From positions 46,565,565 to 46,629,564 of the forward strand of contig OX411555.1 of NCBI GenBank assembly GCA_948146395.1: 64,000 nucleotides of DNA. Direction: 5' to 3'. The stretch comes from Fragum whitleyi (Eukaryota > Mollusca > Bivalvia > Cardiida > Cardiidae). The translations under genes were made by a program, and so were the position numbers. This document shows, piece by piece, positions 22,444 to 33,997 of this stretch. How positions within the stretch are numbered: position 1 is the first letter of the stretch; the number at the start of each line of letters is the position of its first letter. The notes beneath the pieces were generated by a model. It ran no database searches. It was given only the letters and a program-made list of their open reading frames with translations, and was not told the DNA's origin.

Positions 22444-24202
22444 AATACTGTCAAACGAAGCAATCGTGTCATTTCTCACCCGGAGTGAATTCACTTGCAG
22501 GATAGAAAAAAAGTCAAAAGTTGAATTGGAAAAATACCTCAAAGTATCGTTCGTAAAAGAAAGAATTAAAAATTGAAAAATAATTTAAGCTATCCCGTTA
22601 AAACAAGGTTTCTATAAAAGTTTTATTTTCTACCGGAAGCAACAAAACAAAGCCAAAAATGAGGCCAACCGAAGCGATTCACGCGGTCATTCCCACAAAA
22701 TGTTCTTTAGTGTTAGTTAAACAGAATGACAAGGCTAATTTTAACATCCTTACCTTAAATCCTAACACGAATACGACCTGGAACATGTTAAACCCCCAGA
22801 TTTATGATGCATGCATGTTTAGATTAAAATGTCAACACAAACATTCTTGATGTCATCAATAATGGACAATGACGTCACGAATAATTTAGTCTGGAAATTT
22901 AATTTTTTCAATTATAGACTTGAGGACTTGTTCTGCATGCAAGATGTTTCTTACGATTTTCAATGTGTTTAATATAGAAAAGAGTGATTAAAGTTGCCTT
23001 GTAATAACGAAAACAAGAATGTAATGATTTTTTTAGGCCATGAGAATATATTGTGGGAAAGAAGGGAATGCTAGTTTGTAAAGTTTATGTTAATATGTTT
23101 GTCTTTTGTTGTTGTTACCGCCTGTACAAGGAACAAGAGCATTTTTTAAAGCCTGAAGATAATATAATATTTTAATTCCAGTTATGTTCAAAAATGTTTA
23201 TACATTCTTATTTGCCCAAATGAAAAAAATTTTGAGAACACAGGTGTTTTTTTTTTTTTTTTTTTGATAACTTCCGCTGAAAGTGGCCCCATGAACAATG
23301 TTTGCTTTTAGTGATAAATCTTTACGTTATTGCTAAATGCGATTAAATCTGAGCTTATGAAGAAATTATGTCTCGATTTCATAGAGGTATGAAACTTAAT
23401 CGCTTAACTGATGAACGGATCATTAAGTATTGGAGGAATAGATTGTACATCACAAACATACATCTACTCAATGCATTATTGGTGTTATGTAATGGTACTT
23501 AATAAAAAAAGACAAGGTAGTAGCCTATTTCATAATTTAGTGAACTTTATTACCCTATGTAGATCCATGTAGAAAATGCAGATTCTATGGGAAATCTCAA
23601 GCAGTTCCTTAGAAATGTTTTGACATTAATCAAGACGAGTTCTTATCACGTTATGGTATTCAAAAGCTGTAAGTTTATCAGCTTCATTTAAATGAACGAA
23701 ATGTAGGTCTGCTAAACCTACGATTTCAAATTCGAAACTTTTTTCTAATGTTAAGTGGGCCATATAGCCTACAATCGGAACATAAAAACATTGATATTTG
23801 AATCTTGCTATAGAAATACAGGCTCATTAATTTAACCTAGTGCTCATTGATTTTTCTTTTTTTTTTTTTTTTTTTGTGTTTTTTTTTTTAACAATTTGGG
23901 AAATCTCAGAAATAATGATTTCTTTTGTCTGTTGTTCACATAAATTCACACTATGACTAAGTCATTTTCAGTCTTGTATCTGTGGCGACTTCAGCTTTTT
24001 TTCCAGGGGAGAAATAACAAAAGGTTTGGGTTTTTTTACAAGAGAATAAAATTGAATTAAAGGTAAGGTGCAAGTTGATTTGCGAAAATCTTACCTCACT
24101 TAATTTTGTTTTCAGTTAGACATAACAGAATGAAATGTGCAATAATTGAAAATTAATTTCGCAACTAATAGATCCTGGGATTACGCACTAAACTATAAAA
24201 TA

Positions 24203-24303
<101 letters not shown>

Positions 24304-24466
24304 CCACTCTCTCTTTCTCGTAACAAATAATAATGAGCTAATAATCACGTGATGTAGGTAGAATGTACACGGTTAAATTGCTCTATGAAAAAACAAAATT
24401 TCGCCTGAAATACAAACATCTATGAGCTAATTTCTACAGACAATAACGCCTTTACATCTAAGGTAA

Positions 24467-25597
24467 ATGACGAAGAAGAAAAATAAAGGAAAGATACACG
24501 AGAAAGAAGGTAAATTGGATGGGAAAAGATCTGCCACGTCACCTTTAGAAAATGAGAGCGGACATTATCCTCAATTAACTGGTCAAACAGGTACCACCCA
24601 AACGGCTAAAAATAGTTTGTCAACAAACATTGATAATACCGATAACTCTACTCAACAAACGATATAAACTTTCTTCAGTACCTACAACATCTACAAACGA
24701 CCTATCTGGCTCATTTATACAATCCTACTCAAGTCTGTATAGTCAGTCCTTACACTCCTTATACGGCTCATTCAACAAACATGACTTATCCTCAGCCGAG
24801 TTATCTGGGATCGTTCATGCAATCACTTCAATCGTCCCCACCACCTTTCAGTGCTGTCCCTCCTCAATGGGCACAAGAACTTATACAAGATATTAGAACA
24901 ATAAAACTGTCAGTAGCAAAGATTGATACAATTGAAAAAACTGTAAACAGCATACATGTAAAAGTCGAAACATTAGAGGAAAAGGTGAAAAATTTGGAGC
25001 TTCGAATAAATCAGATTGAAGACAGTCAAAAGTTCATCAACAAAGAATTCGAAGATTCAAAGAAAATAGTAAAAACAACCAAGTCTGAATTAGAAACCCT
25101 CACAGATAAAATCGCCAAGTTTGATGGGGCACTAAAGTCAATTGAAACAAAAAATGAAACATTGATGGAAAAGGCAGATGAGCTTGAATACAGAAGCATG
25201 AGAGAGAATCTCTTATTTCATGGCTTACCAGAAATGTGAAAACGTCGTGACTACTTTCATTAAAGAAAAGCTGAATATCAATGATAACATCACTCTTGAT
25301 AGAGTACACAGAATAGGAAAACCAAAATTGTCAAAAACAAGGCCTGTAGTTGCGAGGTTTCACTTCTACAAAGAGAGAGAACTAGTCAGAAAAACAGCGA
25401 TTGTATGTAGTGATGAGTTAAAATCTTTAAACCAAAGGGTAGGTGTTCAGCAGACAAAGGCTGTTCTTCAAAAGCGGAGCGAAATGTACAGCATAATGGA
25501 CAGAGAAAAGGCGGCAGGTAAAAATGTGAAATGGGCTGGTTCAAAGTTGATGGTGCAGCACAATCCAGGTGGTCATTATGAAGAGGTAACCGAGTAG
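24467..25597 (+). pseudogene. LINE ORF1 (nucleic-acid chaperone-like), frameshifted
   Basis: The start MTKKKNKGKIHEKEGK is lysine-rich, followed by a low-complexity S/T/N/Q region. The second segment (24781-25239) contains a long heptad-type coiled coil (KIDTIEKTVNSIHVKVETLE). Its end, ELEYRSMRENLLFHGLPE, with the following VVTTFIKEKLN and DRVHRIGK, is the conserved core of transposase-22-like ORF1 proteins. ORF1 proteins bind LINE RNA and aid target-primed reverse transcription. At least two frame changes (about 24600-24660 and 25225-25240) break it. It ends EEVTE then TAG. Confidence 0.8.
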
Positions 25598-26026
25598 GGG
25601 AGTGATGAGAAACTGCATATAATTTCATGGAATGTGAACGGTCTGTGTAGAAAACTTTCTGATACAGATTTTATACAACAATTACAATATTATGACATAA
25701 TACTTTTAACAGAAACTTGGATAGGTAAACAACAAACAAACTTAGAAATAAATAATTACTTGAGTTATCATCTTCCGGGAAATAAAAAATCCGGTTCTAA
25801 AAAAGTACGTTACAGTGGAGGTTTGTCCGTATACTATAAATCAAACTTGAAAAACAAGATAAACATTATTCAGTTTTTCAAACCTTACTTCTGTAGGTGG
25901 CCTAATCTTTATAAATTCGAAAGTCTAATGTCATCCAAAAATAAGAAAATCATCTATAATTTGGCAAAATTTTTATTTGAAGCAAATAATTTGCGACAAA
26001 ATGAAATTCTAAAGAATAATTGGTAA
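25598..26026 (+). pseudogene. LINE ORF2 remnant: endonuclease N-terminus joined to C-terminal tail
   Basis: The frame is open directly after the ORF1 stop: GDEKLHIISWNVNGLCRKL, then ILLTETWIGK and SGGLSVYYKSN. These are the SWNVNGL, TETW and GGLxxYYK blocks of the EEP endonuclease. At about residue 90 it switches to FFKPYFCRWPNLYKFESLMS and KNKKIIYNLAKFLFEAN, which look like the extreme C-terminus of CR1-group ORF2. The reverse transcriptase is deleted, yet the reading frame stays open across the join up to TAA at 26024. It is not expected to be enzymatically active. Confidence 0.75.
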
Positions 26027-26132
26027 TATAGTTTCTCCACTTACTTCTCCTACATCATGTTGACAATTATATTGTTTATATTTGTAATTTTGCTGTGTGT
26101 GCAAATAGCACATTTGAATGCAAATAAAATGA

Positions 26133-26153
26133 TTTGTATTGTATTGTATTGTA
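26133..26153 (+). repeat. LINE 3' tandem tail (TTGTA)n
   Basis: Three to four TTGTA units after AAATAAAATGA. Short tandem repeats instead of poly(A) end many CR1/L2-group LINEs. Confidence 0.8.
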
Positions 26154-26210
26154 ATTTGTCAACCAGTACACAAATTGCTGCGCTCGCTTTTAAGGCTTTG
26201 CCTTATTTCA

Positions 26211-26410
26211 TATTAATAATATGTCCACTTTTATTCTTTTGTTGATTTTGTTTTATGCATGCAACATAATCCTAAGTATGATTGTTGATACTTGTGATGT
26301 CATATAAACCCATGTGCTAAATGCCCCACTTTCATGGCTGCGCCCTTATTGTTTCGGAGGTCTATTCTGAAGAATCCCCAAGGGTCCAGACTAGGATAGT
26401 GTATGGATAT
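26211..26410 (+). repeat. Dispersed repeat, related to 56840-57010
   Basis: ATGTCCACTTTTATTCTTTTG, TTTTGTTTTATGCA, GTGATGTCATATAAACCCATG and GAGGTCTATTCTGAAGAATCC match the segment downstream of the hairpin at 56785. This copy lacks the hairpin. Confidence 0.6.
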
Positions 26411-27225
26411 AGTAAGGGATGGTTTTAACTGTTTGAAAAAGGGTTGATAGTTAAATGGTCCAAAAATTAATTTCTTACATAGCTTGCAAATTCTATTGTG
26501 ACAATATCATAGCATGGTTCACAAACCAATTATCTCACCAATTATTCCATCTGGTTTAACAAGTTTTTGCACTAATGGGGGGTTATTGTCCTCTAGTTTG
26601 GCCGGGCCAGATATATACCAGTATCCTAGATATTTTGACCTGCTATTGCCCTTTCACCATTATCTGTTGAAGTACTTAGGCTTCCTGAAAAAGAGAGTTG
26701 CATTTTAAAACCAGTCTAGGAGAACTGAATAAAGTACATTACTCTTCATTGATTAGTAATTAACAATAAATGGTCCTGCAGCCAATAAAAATGTTGCATT
26801 TTCTTGGCCCTTAAGTAAATTGAAGGGTTGTGGTGTCTTGTAAAATAATAATCCATATTATTGTCTATGACATACCCCTGGGCAGAAATGGGTCGAAGTA
26901 ACTTATATTTTACCCATATATTTTCCATTGGGTCATGCAAGACTGTTGTAGATACTTATACTTTATTATGTTCTTGCAATAGTTTTGCACTTTTCCCTGA
27001 CAGTTTTATGAACTTAGCTTTAAATGTAGTTCAAAACTGTTTTGACCAATTTATTACATTTTGTCCTTACAGGTGACTATATCACCTACTATCTTATTTT
27101 TGGTAAAAATTCATTTTGAATGTGCCCTGTCACACTTATTATTATAGAGCACTAATATTAACTGACTTATTAATTGTCATTGGCTTTCTTTGTTAATTAC
27201 GCACAGATAATAACTCCTAAGATAA
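26411..27225. other. No recognised feature
   Basis: AT-rich. Short frames exist but show no recognisable domain. Confidence 0.35.
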
Positions 27226-27860
27226 AGTAGTCAATTGGACTCCTAAAACATGAAATCAAGGAGTCCAAGCTCAAAGTAACGAGTACAAATTTTCATAATG
27301 GGATTACATTGTGGAATTTCTTCTTTCTCATAATGTTCTTCCAAAGAAGAATTTCTTTTTATGCCCCCGTATCAAGAGATCGGGGGCATATTGTTTTACT
27401 CATGTCTGTCTGTCCGTCTGTCTGTCCGTCTGTCTGTCCGTCCATCTGTCCAAAAACTTAACCAAACTTAACCTTTGCCTTTTCTCCAAAAGTATTTGAC
27501 ATACAAGGCTCATATTTGGCATGATGATAGATCTCAATGATCCGCATCTGCTGGTACCAAAGTCAAGGTCATGTGACAAGGTCAAGGTCATCTCTCAAGG
27601 TCAAACTTTCTGTTCCTGGGGCATTCGTGTTTCACAAACACATCTTGTTTTTTACGGAAAACACTACAGGATGCAAGCAAATATTTTCCTCAATTTTTTT
27701 ATTGAAAAGACATATAGTTTTGGCAAGTGTTAGCAAGGACTTTGCTCTGTGTATTTGTATTTAAAATATTCTCATATGATCCTTGGAGTCCATTGGACTC
27801 CTTATTTACAAATGAAAGGAGTCCCAACTAGAAAACAAGGAGTCTAGGACTCCCCTTAGT
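27226..27860. repeat. Cluster of GGAGTCC/GGACTCC inverted motifs around C3
   Basis: TTGGACTCCTAAAAC and CAAGGAGTCCAAG at 27235-27269 face TTGGAGTCCATTGGACTCC and AAGGAGTCC/GGACTCC at 27783-27855. The motifs bracket element C3 and may be the ends of an older inverted-repeat element into which C3 inserted. The boundaries are uncertain. Confidence 0.4.
27361..27647 (+). mobile_element. Family C hairpin-capped element C3
   Basis: ATGCCCCC...GGGGGCAT after CTTTTT, then an unusually long CTGTCCGTCTGTCTGTCC array, one monomer ending GTCAAGGTCATGTGACAAGG, and the 3' hairpin GTGTTT cac AAACAC ATCTTG. Confidence 0.9.
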
Positions 27861-27946
27861 GTCAAACCATGGCACATCTTAGTAAAACATCCATGAGGTG
27901 GGATCATTGCATAATTATGCAAATATCCTAAGGGATATCCTATTGG

Positions 27947-28172
27947 CCTGTGTGTGACATTTCCAACAAATTGAAATATGCGCAAGTTGCAAAAGTTGAG
28001 CAACCTCGATCGATCCACGGTGAAACAGGAAGATTGGCTGTTTGTCTGAAGACACTTTTAGACTTGAACTACAAAGTGCATAGCAAAAACTCTGGTCAGA
28101 CTGTGCAGATGCACAGGCAAGCCACAGTACTTGCTCAGCCCACATTTCAAATTATTGGAAATGTTGGAAACA
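27947..28172. mobile_element. MITE PR4, second copy
   Basis: CCTGTGTGTGACATTTCCAAC at the left and TTTCAAATTATTGGAAATGT near the right form the TIRs. ACTCTGGTCAGACTGTGC with GCACAGGC is the inner hairpin, in the opposite orientation to 13121-13360. The central part differs from the first copy. Confidence 0.7.
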
Positions 28173-29382
28173 CATGCTTAATTATATGATCCACTTCATA
28201 TTTGGGAAAAAACAAAATAGTAAAGCTGTCAGTGTCATTTATTAGTCCCCCACAGGTTACCGGTTGGGGGACTATAGGTTTGCTCGATTCCATCTGTCCG
28301 TCCGTCCGTCTGTCCATCTGTCCGTCACACTTTTGTCCGGGCTAAATCTTCTAAACCATATGTGCTAGCAACTTCAAACTTGGTACACTTATAGATATCA
28401 TTGAGGAGAAGTTTCATGTTCAAGAACCATAACTCTGCCACGCCCACTTTTGAGTTATTGCCCTTTGTTGTTTTAACCCTTACATTCTTGTCCGGAACAT
28501 ATCTCCTAAACTATGTGTGCTAGCAACTTCAAACTTTGTACACTTATAGATCTCATTGAGGAGAAGTGTCATGTTCAAGATCAATAACTCTGCCACACCC
28601 ACTTTTTGAGTTATTGCCCTTTTTTGTTTTTAGCCTTACATTCTTGTCCGGATCATATCTCCTAAATCATAAGTGCTAGCAACTTCAAACTTTGTACACT
28701 TTTATATCTCATTCAGGAGAAGTGTCATGTTCAAGATCCATTACTCTGCCACACCCACTCATTGAGTTATTGCCCTTTGTTGTTTATAGCCTTACATTCT
28801 TGTCTGGATCATATCTCCTTAACTATAAGTGCTAGCAACTGCAAGCTTGGTACACTTATAGATCTTATTGAGGACAAGTGTCATGTTCAAGAACTGTTAT
28901 TCTGCCACGCCCACTTTTGAGTTATTGCCCTTTGTTGTTTTTACCCTTACATTTTGTCCGGATCATATCTCCTAAACCATAAGTGCTAGCAACTTCAAAC
29001 TTTGTACACTGATAGATCTTATCGAGGACAGGTGTCATGTACAAGAACTGTTACTCTGCCATGTCCACTTTTTGAGTTATTGCCCTTTGTTGTTTTTAGT
29101 CTTACATTCTTGTCCGGATCATATCTCCTAAACTATAAGGGCTAGCAATTTTAAACTTTGTACACGTATAGATCTCATTGAGGACAAGTGTCATGTACAA
29201 GAACTGGTACTCCACACACACTTTTTGAGTTATTGCCCTTTGTTGTATTTACCTTTACATTATTGTCAGGAACATATCTTCTAAACCATAAGTGCTAGAA
29301 ATTTCAAACTTGCTAAACTTATAGATATCATTGAGGACAAGTGTCATGTACAAGAACTGTCACTCTGCCATGTCCACTTTTT

Positions 29383-32300
29383 AGCTCACCTGAGCACGAA
29401 GTGCTCAAGGTGAGCTATTGAGATTGTAGAATGTCCGTCGTCAGTCGTCCGTCGTGCGTCGTCCACAATTTCTTTAAACATCTTCTCCTCCTAAACCAGT
29501 GGGCTAATCTTGATGAAACTTGGCAGGGATGTTCCTTGGGTCAGGCTCTACCAAAGTTGTTCAAATAAATGAAATCCACCCTTAACTTTCCCTTCACCCT
29601 TAACAAAAAGGGTGAAAATCTTCTTCTCTGAAACCAGAAGGCAGACAGCTTTCATATTTGGTATGTAGCATCATCTAGTGGACCTCTACCAAGTTTGTTC
29701 ATATCAATACCCTGGGGTCATATTTGGGCTTTGCCCGGGCCCAACCCTTTTTACATAGAATCAAAGGGCGAAAATCTTTAAAAATCTTCTTCTCTGTAAC
29801 AAGATGGCACACAGCTTAAATATTTGGTGTGTAGCATCACCTAGTGGGCCTCTACCAAGTTTGTTCATAACAAGACCCTTGGGTCATATTTGGGCTTTGC
29901 ACAGGTGCATCCCTTTATCTCTTATGAGCACGAAGGGTAAAAAAATGAAAATCTTCAAAAATCTTCTTCTCTGAAACCAGAAGGCAAACAGCTTTCATAT
30001 TTGTTATGTAGCATCATCTAGTTGACCTCTACCAAGTTTGTTCATATCAAGACCCTTGGGTCATGTTTGTGCTTTGTCCGTCCCCAACCCTTTTTAGCTC
30101 ACCTGAGCACAACGTGCTCAAGTGAGCTATTGTGATCACCTTTTGTCCGGCGTCCTTGCGTCGTCCGTCGTCCGGCGTCCGTCAACAATTTCTTTAAACG
30201 ACATCTCCTCCTAAACTACTTGCCCAATTTTAACCAAACTTGGCAGAAATGTTCCTTAGGTGGTCCCCTTTAAGAATTGCTAAAAGAATTGAAATCGGTG
30301 AAAAACTCTGGTTGCTATGGCAACCAAAGTTAAAAATTTAAGAAAATCTTTAAAATTCTTCTTCTTCTGAACCAGCAGCCCTACAGCCTTGAAATTTGGC
30401 ATGGATGATCAGCTCATAGCCCTAAATAAAAATAGCTAAAATCATATCTGTTCGGCCACCAGGTGCGGAGCACCAGGGGGGAGGGGGTAGTACTTTGGGT
30501 AAATTTTGTAATCTTTAACCTTCTTCTTCTTCTGATCATGAAGGCCTACAGCCTTAAAATTTTGCATATATGATCACCTCATAGACCTTAATAAAAGTAG
30601 CTAAAATCTTATCTGTAGGGCCACCAGGTGCGGAGCACCAGGGGGGAGGGGGTAGTACTTTGATGAGAATTTTGTAATCTTTAACCTTTTTCTTCTTCTG
30701 AACCAGGAGACCTACAGATTTGAATATTGGCATGGATGATCAGCATATGGACCTTTAAAAAAAATACCTAAAATCATGACTGTAGATTCACCAGGTGCGG
30801 AGCACCAGGGGGGAGAGGGTAGTACTTTTGTGAAAATTTTGTAATCTTTAACTTTCTTCTTCTTCTGAACCACAAGCCCTACAGACTTGAAAATTGGCAT
30901 AGAGGATCAGCTCATAGACCTTAATAGAAATAGCTAAAATCTTATTTGTAGGGCCACCAGGTGCAGAGCACCAAGGGGGAGGGGGTAGTTCTTTGATGAG
31001 AATTTTGTAATCTTTAACCTTTTACTTCTTCTGAACCAGGAGTCCTACAGATTTGAATATTGGCATGGATGATCAGCATATGGACCTTTATAGAAATAGC
31101 TAAAATCATGACTGTAGATTCACCAGGTGCGGAGCACAAAGGGGGAGAGGGTAGTACTTTTGTGAAAATTTTGTAATCTTTAACCTTCTTCTTCTTCTGA
31201 ACCACAAGCCCTACAGACTTGAAAATTGGCATGGAGGATCAGCTCATAGACCTTAATAAAAATAGCTAAAATCATGACTGTAAAGCCACCAGGTGCGGAG
31301 CACCAGGGGGGAGGGGGTAGTACTTTTGTGAAAATTTTGTAACTTTTATCTTCATCTTCTAATGAACCAGGAGCCCTACAGACTTCAATATTGGCATGGA
31401 TGATAAGCATATGGATCTAAAATAAAATAGCTAAAATCATGAATGTAGGGCCACCAGATACGGAGCATTAGGGGGCAGGGGGTAGTTCTTTGGATTAAAT
31501 TTTAAATCTTTAACCTTATTCTTCTCCTGGATCAGGGACCCTACAGACTTGAAAATTGTCAATATATTGACAATAATAAAAATAGCTAAAATCATGACTG
31601 GAGGGTCACCAGGTGCTGAGTGTCTTGGGGAGGGGGTAGTACTTTGGATCATTTTTGAAATCTTTAAACTTCTTCTAATGAACCAGGAGTCCTACAGACT
31701 TGAAAATTGGTATGGATGATCAGCATATGGACATATATTGAATTAGCTAAAATCATGACTGTAGATTCACCAGGTGCAGAGCATCTTGTGGGGGATGGAG
31801 GGGAGTGCTTTGTTGAGAATTTTGAATCCCTACAGCCTTTATATTTGACATGGATTAATCAACTCATTAAAGAAAACTTTAAAAGTCTCAGACTCAGCAT
31901 GTATATCTGGCATAGATTAGCTGATCACAGACCTTTTATGAAAAAAGCTTAAATAAATAATGACCAGGGGAGGAGCAGAGGGGGGGGGGGGATAATTTCA
32001 AATGTTATCTGATTGAACAAGTGAAAATCTCTTTTTCTGTGGTTGCATGGGCATACCTAGGTAATGAAGCTTTTTTCTAAGGTGAGCGACCCAGGGCCAA
32101 CGGCCCTCTTGTTACATAGAATCAAAGAGTGAAAATCTTTAAAAATCTTCTTTTCTGTAACCAGATGGCACACAGCTTTAATATTTGGTGTGTAGCATCG
32201 CCTAGTGGGCCTCTACCAAGTTTGTTCATAACAAGACCCTTGGGTCATATTCGGGCTTTGCACGGGTGCATCCCTTTATCTCTTATGAGCACGAAGGGTA

Positions 32301-32629
32301 AAAAAATGAAAATCTTCAAAAATCATCTTCTCTGAAACCAGAAGGCAGACAGCTTTCATATTTAGAATGTAGCATCATCTTATGGACCTCTTCCAAGTTT
32401 GTTCATATCAAGACCCTGGGGTCACTTTTGGGGTCCACCCGGATGCATCCCTTTTTACATAGAATCAAAGAGCAAAAAGGCATATCTGTCTTGCTCTTCG
32501 CTGAAAACGTTCCATGGTGTTGATCTAAGGCAATTATCTTCTTTTTGACATCTGCCTATCTAATTAATGTGATGTCCCAGGGGTCATAGAGACTCAGGTG
32601 AGCGATCTAGGACCATCTTGGTCCTCTTG
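29383..32629 (+). mobile_element. Family A hairpin-capped element A2, inside G, hosting A3
   Basis: 5' hairpin AGCTCACCTGAGCAC gaa GTGCTCAAGGTGAGCT, GTCCGTCGTCAGTCGTCC array, and the same leader and monomer type as A1 (TTGGTATGTAGCATCATCTA). The 3' hairpin is AGGACCA tct TGGTCCT CTTG. Left junction CCACTTTTT, right junction TTTAGTTATTG: the G monomer motif CCACTTTTTGAGTTATTG is split. A3 interrupts it at 30096. Confidence 0.9.
30096..32111 (+). mobile_element. Family A hairpin-capped element A3, inside A2
   Basis: 5' hairpin with one stem deletion (AGCTCACCTGAGCAC aac GTGCTCAAGTGAGCT), GTCCGGCGTCCGTC array, leader TTTCTTTAAACGACATCTCC. Its own ~160-170-bp monomer type carries a mini-hairpin GGTGCggaGCACC, GGGGGAGGGGGTAGTACTTT and TTTGTAATCTTTAACCTTC. 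3' hairpin AGGGCC aac GGCCCT CTTG. Minus-strand frames in this stretch are repeat artefacts. The host CCCTTTTTACATAGAATC is split. Confidence 0.9.
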
Positions 32630-32843
32630 TTTAGTTATTGTCCGTTGTTATTTTTTATCCTGACATTTTTGTCCGGACCATATCTCCTGAGCCATCAGTG
32701 CTAGCAACTTCAAACTTGGTACACTTATAGATCTCATTGAGGACAAGTGGCATGTTCAAGAATCATTCCTCTCCGCCCACTTTTGGAGTTTTTGCCATTG
32801 GTTGTTTTACTCTTATATTTTTGTTTGGGACATTTTGTTCAAA

Positions 32844-32879
32844 TTGAAAGCGGCGTTAAACTCCATTCAATCAATCAAT
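32844..32879 (+). mobile_element. 36-bp SINE tail insertion with target duplication
   Basis: TTGAAAGCGGCGTTAAACTC plus CATTCAATCAATCAAT is exactly the last part of the SINE. CATTTTGTTCAAA flanks it on both sides (32831-32843 and 32880-32892), a 13-bp target duplication within element G. It is an extreme 5'-truncated retrotransposition event. Confidence 0.85.
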
Positions 32880-33017
32880 CATTTTGTTCAAAACCTAATG
32901 TGCTAGCAACTTCAAATTTTGTATACAGTTATAGATCTAGTAAGTTGGAGATATATTATAAGAAAGGATTTTTTGTTATCTGGTGGGGGACTCCTGTATT
33001 GCATCGCAATGCACTTG

Positions 33018-33769
33018 TTTTACAAAAGTCTTGATAGCTGAAGCATTCATCTGAAAGTTGAAATAAATTTTTACTTTTAATCAACTTTGGTTATTACTTA
33101 TTTCATTGCCCAATGCAACCAGTCTAAAAATACCCGGTAGCATCACATTTTGAGGATAGAAATCTGTAGTATACTCTGAATGCACATTTGTAAGAAGTAT
33201 GCCCTTTTAAATTACTTTTTTTATCCAATATCAAGCAAATAATTTATTAACAACATTGCCAATGCAATTGTAGCTTTGTTGGGTCATGTTGGAAGCGACA
33301 AAGGACTGACAAAGTTACATGTAGAGTTGAACAATTAAGCTTCTATATTTTATATTCAATGTTAATTAATGTCTTTGATAATGCCACCTTATTAGATCTA
33401 AGATATCTTTGATTGTTTATGGACTGTATTGAGAATCAATCAAATTATTGTCCATTATGTTGATGGTGCACCAAGGGCCTGTTTTACTAAATTTCTCACA
33501 AAAAAATTAACAGTAAGTCAAAATCACAAATCATACAATGGTTTCAGTCATTGTTAGATTCTGTCTTGCAATATCTCATTGAAATTGTCTTTGGAAGACG
33601 TTTCCAATGAGACGATGCATGGTAGAATTCCATATTTAGTTACCACTGTAGAAGCAACTTGGATTTTTGACTTGCGCTAAAAAGAATTATGGGCCTTAGG
33701 TTTGCTTTTATCTGTTTGAGAGCAACAGATAGAGTGTGGCATTTTGTTTTTAGAGTATTTTAAGTATTT
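33018..33769. other. No recognised feature
   Basis: AT-rich. GGGCCTGTTTTACTAAAT at 33476 resembles the end of M3-type MITEs but no matching right end was found. Confidence 0.35.
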
Positions 33770-33905
33770 CATTGATGAAAGTACAAACCCTGTTTTTCTG
33801 GTACTCATAACAATCGATTCTTTGAGACAATTCAAATGAGTACCTTCAATTTGGAGGTTCATTAAAAAATAAAGATTTTACACTGGCTTTACCCCCTCTA
33901 TTCTG
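33770..33905 (-). mobile_element. Inverted-repeat element M8, diverged copy
   Basis: GGTACTCATAACAATCGATTC and GACAATTCAAATGAGTACC form the central arms. TTTTACACTGGCTTTACCCC matches the complement of GGGGATAAAGCCAGTCTAAA in the copy at 62900-63105. Confidence 0.5.
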
Positions 33906-33997
33906 TTTCTTAGAAGACCCAAGACATTACTTTAGCCATGTTGTCGTCATGGTTTTCTACAATAAACTTTTATTTTATGTTATATATCTCGTACTAC

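Larger units (their letters stand above)
24400..26157 (+). mobile_element. CR1/L2-type LINE with large internal deletion
   Basis: Order: 5' leader, broken ORF1 (24467-25597), start of ORF2 endonuclease fused to its C-terminal tail (25598-26026), ~100 bp 3' UTR, and a short tandem tail of TTGTA units. The ORF1 coiled coil plus RNA-binding-like domain, an exonuclease-endonuclease-phosphatase start and a pentanucleotide tail fit CR1/L2-group LINEs rather than poly(A) L1. About 2.5-3 kb (rest of the endonuclease and all reverse transcriptase) is absent. The 5' boundary is estimated; no target duplication was found. Confidence 0.8.
28243..33017 (+). mobile_element. Family G hairpin-capped element, host of A2 and A3
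   Basis: 5' hairpin TAGTCCCCCACAGG ... GGTTGGGGGACTA, then CATCTGTCCGTCCGTCCGTC. Seven or more 156-bp monomers follow (GAGTTATTGCCCTTTGTTG; TTGTCCGGATCATATCTCC; AGTGCTAGCAACTTCAAAC). The monomer array is split by A2 (29383-32629). The 3' end has TGCAT cgca ATGCA directly before CTTG. A 36-bp SINE insertion lies at 32844. About 1.5 kb without inserts. Confidence 0.85.

Noticed and set aside
22659..22850. 63-codon frame starting MRPTEAIHAVIPTK as a gene start
   Set aside because: It follows a CCGGAAG motif, but no domain, splice donor or codon bias was convincing.
27056..27080. CTTACAG followed by GTGACT as another recursive splice site
   Set aside because: The donor part lacks the GTAAG consensus and the pyrimidine tract is weak.
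33476..33700. M3-type MITE starting at GGGCCTGTTTTACTAAA
   Set aside because: The proposed right end (TTATGGGCCTTAGG) does not pair well beyond GGGCC.
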